Below are positions 52,498-56,996 of a DNA stretch of 56,996 nt, one piece after another. The position numbers and the translations under genes were made by a program. How positions within the stretch are numbered: the first letter of the stretch is position 1; the number at the start of each line of letters is the position of its first letter. The DNA comes from Chloroflexota bacterium. GTDB taxonomy: Bacteria > Chloroflexota > Chloroflexia > Chloroflexales > Roseiflexaceae. The DNA is taken from assembly GCA_030550675.1 (NCBI GenBank), contig JAUQOW010000002.1:1-56996 (forward strand), written 5' to 3'. The notes under the pieces are model-generated. The model searched no databases. It was not told the origin of the DNA and worked only from the letters and a program-made list of their open reading frames with translations.

Positions 52498-54029
52498 TGC
52501 GACGTCCTTTCCGGTTGCGCCTGCTGAAGTTGCCGTCGCAGCGCGTGCTTCTGCACTTTGCCCAGCGCATTGCGCGGCAACGACGACACAAACACGACCC
52601 GCCGCGGTTTTTTGTAACTCGCCAGGCGCGCGCGGCACCAGTCGATCAGTTCCTGCTCCAATCCGTCGGTCGCTGGCGTCGCTGGCACAACCACCGCCAC
52701 GACCTGCTCGCCAAACTCCGCATCGGGCAGACCGACCACAGCAGCCTCAGCGACGGCGGGGTGCTCCAGCAGCACTTCCTCGACCTCGCGCGGATAAATG
52801 TTGTACCCGCCGCTGATGATCAACTCGCGGGCGCGCCCGGTGATCGTGAAATACCCGTCGGCGCTGCGCCAGCCCAGATCGCCGGTGTTGAACCATCCGT
52901 CGGCGTCGAACGCTTCAGCGGTCGCCTGCGGGTTGCGCCAGTACCCGACGAACACGTTCGGACCGCGCACCTGAATTTCACCAATTTCGCCATCGGGGAG
53001 CGGTTGGCGGGTGCGCACATCAACGATGCGCGCCTCCTGCCCCGGAAATGGCATCCCGACCGTTCCAGGACGGCGCTCGCCGTCGTAGGGGTTGGTCAGG
53101 TTCATGACGGTTTCGGTCATGCCGTAGCGCTCCAGGATGCGATGACCGAGCAGATCCTCGAATTCGGCGAAGGTCTGCGGGCTGAGCGGCGCCGACCCGG
53201 AGACGAACAGGCGCATGCCCTCGATGCGAACCGGCGTCCCGGCTGCGCGCCGCCGTCGCGCCTCGGCAATCAAGCGCGTGTACATCGTCGGCACGCCGAA
53301 GAACATCGTTGTCTCGCCGCGCGCCAGGGTGTCGAGCACATCGGCGGCATCGAAACCGCGCCGCAGATCGACCGTGCTTGCTGCGTACAACGTGCCATTC
53401 AGCCCAACGCCAAGACCGTGAATGTGGAACAACGGCAGAGTCAGCAACAGGCGGTCATGTTCCGTCCAGCGCCAGGCGCGGGTGACGGCGGCGCTGTTCG
53501 CCATGAGATTGGCATGGGTGAGCATCGCCCCCTTGGAGCGCCCGGTCGTGCCCGACGTATACCCGATCAGCGCCAGATCGCCCGGCGCAGGCGCGAGCGT
53601 CCAGTCGGGCGCCTTCCCCGCGCCTTCGAGCGCCACGTCGGATGCAAAGATGACCGCGCCAGGCGCATCCGCCTGCCGCACCAGATCGGCGTGCGCCTGA
53701 TCGGCGACAAGCACGACCTTCGCTTCCGAATCGGTCAGAATGTGGCGCAACTCGGTCTGACGATACAGGGTGTTGACCAGCACCACAATCGCGCCAATCA
53801 GGTGCGCGCCCAGGTATGCCGTCACGAACGCCGGACTATTTTCCAGAAACAACGCCACACGATCGCCCCGTTCAACTCCGGCGCTTCGCAATCGCGCCGC
53901 CCAACGAGCGGCAATGGCGGCAATATCCTCATATGAGAAGGATCGCCCGTCAAAGATCAGGAACGGTCGTTTCGGCGCATGCGCCACTGCGCGTCGCAGG
54001 GCGTCAATGGTGGTCAGGGGTGTGTTCAT
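52494..54029 (-). CDS. AMP-forming acyl-CoA synthetase, MatB-like
   Basis: About 511 residues of the ANL adenylating family. ATP-binding P-loop YTSGTTGRSKGAMLTH, A5 ERYGMTETVMN, A7/A8 GWFNTGDLGWRSADGYFTITGR and the catalytic Lys in LPRNALGKVQKHAL are present. LPLFHIHGLGVGLNG, RLFVSGSAPLSPQTF and TNPYDGERRPGTVG resemble malonyl/methylmalonyl-CoA synthetase, so a small dicarboxylic acid may be the substrate; a fatty acid is the alternative. Start at 54029; upstream in-frame ATGs at 54041 and 54050 are possible. Coupled by ATGA to the FAD/Fe-S dehydrogenase, suggesting one short acid-degradation route. Confidence 0.85.
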   Translation of the reverse strand: MNTPLTTIDALRRAVAHAPKRPFLIFDGRSFSYEDIAAIAARWAARLRSAGVERGDRVALFLENSPAFVTAYLGAHLIGAIVVLVNTLYRQTELRHILTDSEAKVVLVADQAHADLVRQADAPGAVIFASDVALEGAGKAPDWTLAPAPGDLALIGYTSGTTGRSKGAMLTHANLMANSAAVTRAWRWTEHDRLLLTLPLFHIHGLGVGLNGTLYAASTVDLRRGFDAADVLDTLARGETTMFFGVPTMYTRLIAEARRRRAAGTPVRIEGMRLFVSGSAPLSPQTFAEFEDLLGHRILERYGMTETVMNLTNPYDGERRPGTVGMPFPGQEARIVDVRTRQPLPDGEIGEIQVRGPNVFVGYWRNPQATAEAFDADGWFNTGDLGWRSADGYFTITGRARELIISGGYNIYPREVEEVLLEHPAVAEAAVVGLPDAEFGEQVVAVVVPATPATDGLEQELIDWCRARLASYKKPRRVVFVSSLPRNALGKVQKHALRRQLQQAQPERTSQ

Positions 54030-54050
54030 CTCGTAAATCATAATAATCAT

Positions 54051-54384
54051 TAAGGGACACGGACGGGTGCGGATACGACGGATGTGCTCGAATGTGCGAT
54101 GTAACGCTATTGATTCGTTTGCAAGTCATATTATAGAGGGACACGGATGGACGCGGATACGACGGATGGACGCGGATATGCGATGGACAGCTATCAATCC
54201 GTCTCGATCCGTCTCAATCCGTGTGAATCCGCGTGCTCTCACAGACCGAATCCGATCCGCCCGTCAGTTGATGGACTCTGAGTCATTATGTGGCATCCCC
54301 AAAACCGTAACGATGCGGCGTTTCCTGTTACATCGCAGCCCCGCGCCTATATGAACGAACTGTCAGTTTCGCGGCGCCCTTGCA
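54051..54384. other. Intergenic region with short degenerate repeats
   Basis: No gene seen. GGACACGGAYGGRYGCGGATACGACGG-type words occur at about 54056-54082 and 54139-54165, the second followed by another GGACGCGGATA, then GATCCGTCTCAATCCGTGTGAATCC in inverse sense. This is a low-complexity, CGGAT-rich dispersed repeat. Confidence 0.5.
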
Positions 54385-54393
54385 TGGTATAAT
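54385..54393 (+). promoter_or_regulatory. Extended -10 promoter of the CoA-transferase gene
   Basis: TGGTATAAT: TGn with consensus TATAAT at 54388-54393. No good -35. The start near 54400 leaves about 54 bases to the ATG at 54454, which follows GGGGAAA. Confidence 0.65.
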
Positions 54394-54453
54394 ATCCTGC
54401 AACAAATTGCATGTTCAGAATAGCGCCATGTTTGCGCCCACGCGGGGAAACCA

Positions 54454-55644
54454 ATGACCCTGCCTCTTGAAGGATTGCGCGTCCTCGATCTGAGCCGCGC
54501 GCTTGCCGGTCCCTTCTGCTCGATGATGCTCGGCGATCTTGGCGCTGATGTCATCAAAGTCGAGCAGCCAGGCATCGGCGATCACACCCGCGCATGGGGA
54601 CCGCCGTTTGAAGGCGGCGAGAGCGCGTACTTTCTCAGCGTCAACCGCAACAAGCGCAGCCTGGCGCTCGACTTTCGCGACGAACGCGGCGCCGCTGTCC
54701 TGCGTCGCCTGATTGCCAGCAGCGATGTGCTGCTGGAGAACTTCGTCCCTGGCACACTGGACCGTCGCGGCTTCGGCTACGAAGCGTGCCGCGCCATTCG
54801 CCCCGATCTGGTCTATTGCTCCATCTCCGGCTTCGGTCAGACGGGACCGGATCGCGAACGCGCAGCCTACGATCAGATCGCCCAGGGATTGGGCGGATTG
54901 ATGAGCCTGATCGGTGAACCTGGCGGACCGCCAATGCGCGTCGGGATTGCGATCACCGACATTATGGCGGGCATGTTCGCAGCATATGCGATCCTGGCGG
55001 CGCTCTACCATCGGGCGCGCACCGGCGAAGGGCAGCGGGTCGATACCTCGCTGCTGGAGGGGCAACTGGCGATGCTGACCTATCAGGCGGGCAACTATTT
55101 CGCCACCGGGCGCGCGCCGGAACGACCGGGCAACCAGCATCCCTCGATCGTGCCGTATGGCGTCTACCGTGCCGCCGATGGCTACTTCACGCTCGGCGTC
55201 GGCACCGACGACCTGTGGCTGCGGTTCTGCGACGCGCTGGAACTGACGGCGCTCCGCGATGATCCACGTTTCCGCACCAATGTGTCGCGCCTGGCGCACC
55301 GCGCCGAACTGAACGCGCTGCTCGAACCGGTGTTCGCTTCCCTGCGCGTGGTTGACATCGAGCGCAAACTGAACGCGGCTGGCGTGCCGTGCGGCGCAGT
55401 GCGCGACCTGGCGCAGGTGTTCTCCGATCCGCAGGTGCAAGCGCTGGGAAGCGTGGTGACCATCGAGCACCCGACGGCTGGCAGCATTCGCGTCGTGGCG
55501 CCGCCATACCACTTCTCCGCCACGCCGCCAGCAATCCGCCGCCCTCCGCCGCTCCTGGGGCAGCATACTGACGAGATTCTGGCTGAAATCGGTTATCAAC
55601 CGCACGAGATTGCGACGCTCCGGTCTGCGGGCATTGTCGCATAA
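54454..55644 (+). CDS. Family III (CaiB/BaiF) CoA-transferase
   Basis: 396 residues, usual length. LEGLRVLDLSRALAGPFCSMMLGDLGADVIKVE is the family N-terminus; the catalytic Asp is in VGIAITDIMAGM near residue 169, after ISGFGQTGP. It moves CoA between carboxylic acids; relatives include formyl-CoA, succinyl-CoA:malate (SmtB) and mesaconyl-CoA transferases. Since the probable host uses the 3-hydroxypropionate bi-cycle, a role with malate or a related acid is possible, but SmtA/SmtB act as a pair and only one gene is here. Followed by a small DNA-binding-like protein gene 23 bases on. Confidence 0.88.
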   Translation: MTLPLEGLRVLDLSRALAGPFCSMMLGDLGADVIKVEQPGIGDHTRAWGPPFEGGESAYFLSVNRNKRSLALDFRDERGAAVLRRLIASSDVLLENFVPGTLDRRGFGYEACRAIRPDLVYCSISGFGQTGPDRERAAYDQIAQGLGGLMSLIGEPGGPPMRVGIAITDIMAGMFAAYAILAALYHRARTGEGQRVDTSLLEGQLAMLTYQAGNYFATGRAPERPGNQHPSIVPYGVYRAADGYFTLGVGTDDLWLRFCDALELTALRDDPRFRTNVSRLAHRAELNALLEPVFASLRVVDIERKLNAAGVPCGAVRDLAQVFSDPQVQALGSVVTIEHPTAGSIRVVAPPYHFSATPPAIRRPPPLLGQHTDEILAEIGYQPHEIATLRSAGIVA

Positions 55645-55667
55645 CCTGTCCGGAAAGGGGGACGTGT

Positions 55668-56156
55668 ATGACCGAGCGACAGGGACTGTTCACGGTTCAG
55701 ACCAGCCTCTACCTTTCGCCCGACAACCGGGCGCGCCTTGAGCATCTGGTGCGCGAGCGCCACAGCAATCCGCCGGACGTTGTGTCTCAGATCCTCGCCG
55801 ACTATCCGCTCACGCGACTTCCCGCAGAGACGGACGGAGTCGAGGGCGAGCCGATCCATATGCGCATCTATCTGACCCCTGAGCAGCGAGCGGCGTTCGA
55901 GGCGCATCTTGCCGCACGCAAAATGACACTGTCCGCACTGGTGTCACGAATCGTCGCCGATCATCTGGCAACGCTTCCTGCGCCGCCGCCAGCGCCGCCT
56001 CCGCCCCGCCCCAAAGTCGATCTGGCGAAACGGCGCGCCGATCTTGCTCGCCTGAAAGCGCGCCGCGACGAAGCGGGCAAAAACGCGCCCGCCTGGCTGC
56101 ACGCCTACATTGCGCAAATGGAAGTCGAACTGCGCCGCCTGGAGCGTGAGGGGTAG
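55668..56156 (+). CDS. Protein with two ribbon-helix-helix-like units
   Basis: 162 residues. Two segments have the strand-helix-helix pattern of RHH DNA-binding proteins: [21 protein letters not shown]...VVSQILADY (residues about 9-45) and [37 protein letters not shown] (about 64-101). They are similar to each other (x-YL[ST]P-[DE]-[NQ]-RA). A Pro-rich linker and a charged C-terminal helix follow ([17 protein letters not shown]). A single chain could thus make the DNA-binding pair that RHH proteins normally form as dimers. The ATG follows AAAGGGGG. The stop overlaps the start of the tlyA-like gene. Confidence 0.6.
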   Translation: MTERQGLFTVQTSLYLSPDNRARLEHLVRERHSNPPDVVSQILADYPLTRLPAETDGVEGEPIHMRIYLTPEQRAAFEAHLAARKMTLSALVSRIVADHLATLPAPPPAPPPPRPKVDLAKRRADLARLKARRDEAGKNAPAWLHAYIAQMEVELRRLEREG

Positions 56157-56959
56157 TGGCGAAGAAGGTGCGACTCGATCAGTTGCTGGTGCAGCGCGGT
56201 CTGGCGGAGACGCGCGCTCGCGCGCAGGCGCTGATCCTGGCTGGCGAGGTGCGGGTCAATGGCGTCACCCGGCGCAAAGCGGGCGAGCTCGTGCCTGACG
56301 ACGCCGAGATCGAACTGGTCGGCGCGCTGCCGTATGTCAGTCGCGGCGGCTACAAGCTGGCACATGCCCTCGATACCTTTGCGCTTTCCCCCGCAAACCT
56401 GGTCGCCATCGATGTTGGCGCCTCGACCGGCGGCTTCACCGATGTGCTGCTGCAACGCGGCGCCGCCCGCGTTTACGCGATTGATGTCGGATATGGGCAG
56501 CTCGACTGGCGGCTGCGTCAGGACCCGCGGGTGGTTGTTCTGGAGCGCACTAATATCCGCTATCTGGAAGCGCTGCCCCCCATTGAAGGGGCAGAGTCCT
56601 CCGCCGCTCCGGTGCTCGCCGATTGCGCGGTGATCGACGTGTCCTTCATCTCGCTCAAACTGGTGCTGCCCGCAGTTCAGCGCCTCATACGACCAGACGC
56701 CTGGATCGTCGCGCTGATCAAGCCGCAGTTCGAAGCGGGACCGGCGCAGGTGGGGAAGGGAGGCGTGGTGCGTCATCCGGCGGTTCACGCCGCAGTGTTG
56801 CGCGAGGTGCTGACGTTCTCCGCCAGCATCGGGCTGCCGCCTCACGGACTTACCCGTTCGCCGATCACTGGACCGGCGGGAAACGTCGAGTTTCTGGCGT
56901 GGCTTGGCGGCGCAGGACCGACGCTCGACGTCGAGCGGGCTATCGAAGAAATGGTATAA
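56156..56959 (+). CDS. tlyA: TlyA-family rRNA 2'-O-methyltransferase
   Basis: 267 residues. An N-terminal S4 RNA-binding domain ([31 protein letters not shown]) is followed by a Rossmann methyltransferase domain: [33 protein letters not shown] (SAM site), [15 protein letters not shown] and IKPQFEAG with the catalytic Lys. TlyA proteins methylate cytidines of 16S and/or 23S rRNA; some are called haemolysins for historical reasons. Start is GTG at 56156, overlapping the previous stop by one base (TAGTG), so the two genes are coupled. Confidence 0.92.
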   Translation: MAKKVRLDQLLVQRGLAETRARAQALILAGEVRVNGVTRRKAGELVPDDAEIELVGALPYVSRGGYKLAHALDTFALSPANLVAIDVGASTGGFTDVLLQRGAARVYAIDVGYGQLDWRLRQDPRVVVLERTNIRYLEALPPIEGAESSAAPVLADCAVIDVSFISLKLVLPAVQRLIRPDAWIVALIKPQFEAGPAQVGKGGVVRHPAVHAAVLREVLTFSASIGLPPHGLTRSPITGPAGNVEFLAWLGGAGPTLDVERAIEEMV

Positions 56960-56960
56960 T
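56952..56960 (+). promoter_or_regulatory. Possible extended -10 at the window end
   Basis: TGGTATAAT at 56952-56960 overlaps the tlyA stop codon and has the same form as the 54385 element. It may drive a gene beyond the window; no coding evidence is available here. Confidence 0.35.
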
Positions 56961-56996
56961 GTCATCCCCTGACTGCACGCGCTATCAACGCTGTGG

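Overview
This 57 kb window is GC-rich chromosomal DNA that looks like a filamentous anoxygenic phototroph of the Chloroflexota, most probably Roseiflexus. This is an inference from protein style, gene content and dispersed repeats; no rRNA is present to confirm it. No tRNA, rRNA or CRISPR array was found. Most genes sit in short same-strand operons, often joined by ATGA stop/start overlaps. Recurrent -10 boxes of the TATACT/TATAAT type, several with an extended TGn, mark promoters.

Layout. 1-5 kb: the 3' end of an SH3-like protein gene, then a tight cluster of two excisionase-type HTH proteins, a small winged-helix-like protein and a large membrane-anchored TraD/VirD4/FtsK-like ATPase, followed by an HU gene. 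5.5-7.6 kb: an AT-richer restriction-modification pair (amino-methyltransferase plus Eco29kI-type GIY-YIG endonuclease). 8-9.2 kb: a solitary TRAP solute-binding lipoprotein. 9.4-14.7 kb (minus): cvpA-mutS2-LysM protein-YcxB-like protein-polysaccharide deacetylase. 14.9-21 kb (plus): FdhF/YdeP-type molybdoenzyme with fdhD, then the glyoxylate-shunt pair aceB-aceA. 22-28 kb (minus): PknB-type kinase, RodA/FtsW, class B PBP and a TPR lipoprotein, a cell-wall elongation operon. 28.1-29.6 kb: two tandem MNT-HEPN toxin-antitoxin modules. 29.6-32.6 kb: uvrA.

32.6-42.3 kb is an inorganic-carbon uptake island: sbtA-sbtB (Na+/bicarbonate symporter and PII-like regulator), an ATPase/winged-helix regulator, a DsrE-like protein, dabB-dabA (energy-coupled CO2 hydration), and divergently an SPFH membrane protein with a GlsB-like protein. 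The sbtA and dabB promoters share a collinear set of sequence boxes at nearly the same distance from the start codon, so the two carbon systems are probably co-regulated.

42.4-45.6 kb is the most unusual stretch. It has the architecture of a small, degraded chromosomal integron: a broken IntI-type integrase gene on the minus strand, an outward promoter (Pc-like), an attI-like core, a cassette with a double-DTGA retropepsin-like gene and a well-formed attC, an IS5-like remnant inserted in that attC core, a DUF4258/YgiT toxin-antitoxin cassette with a second attC, and a gene-poor third cassette with a decayed attC. An unknown gene and a HicBA pair follow.

47.4-57 kb: a KimA/YdaO-type permease, a fused FAD/Fe-S 2-hydroxyacid dehydrogenase co-transcribed with a MatB-like acyl-CoA synthetase, a family III CoA-transferase, a protein with two ribbon-helix-helix-like units, and a TlyA-type RNA methyltransferase.
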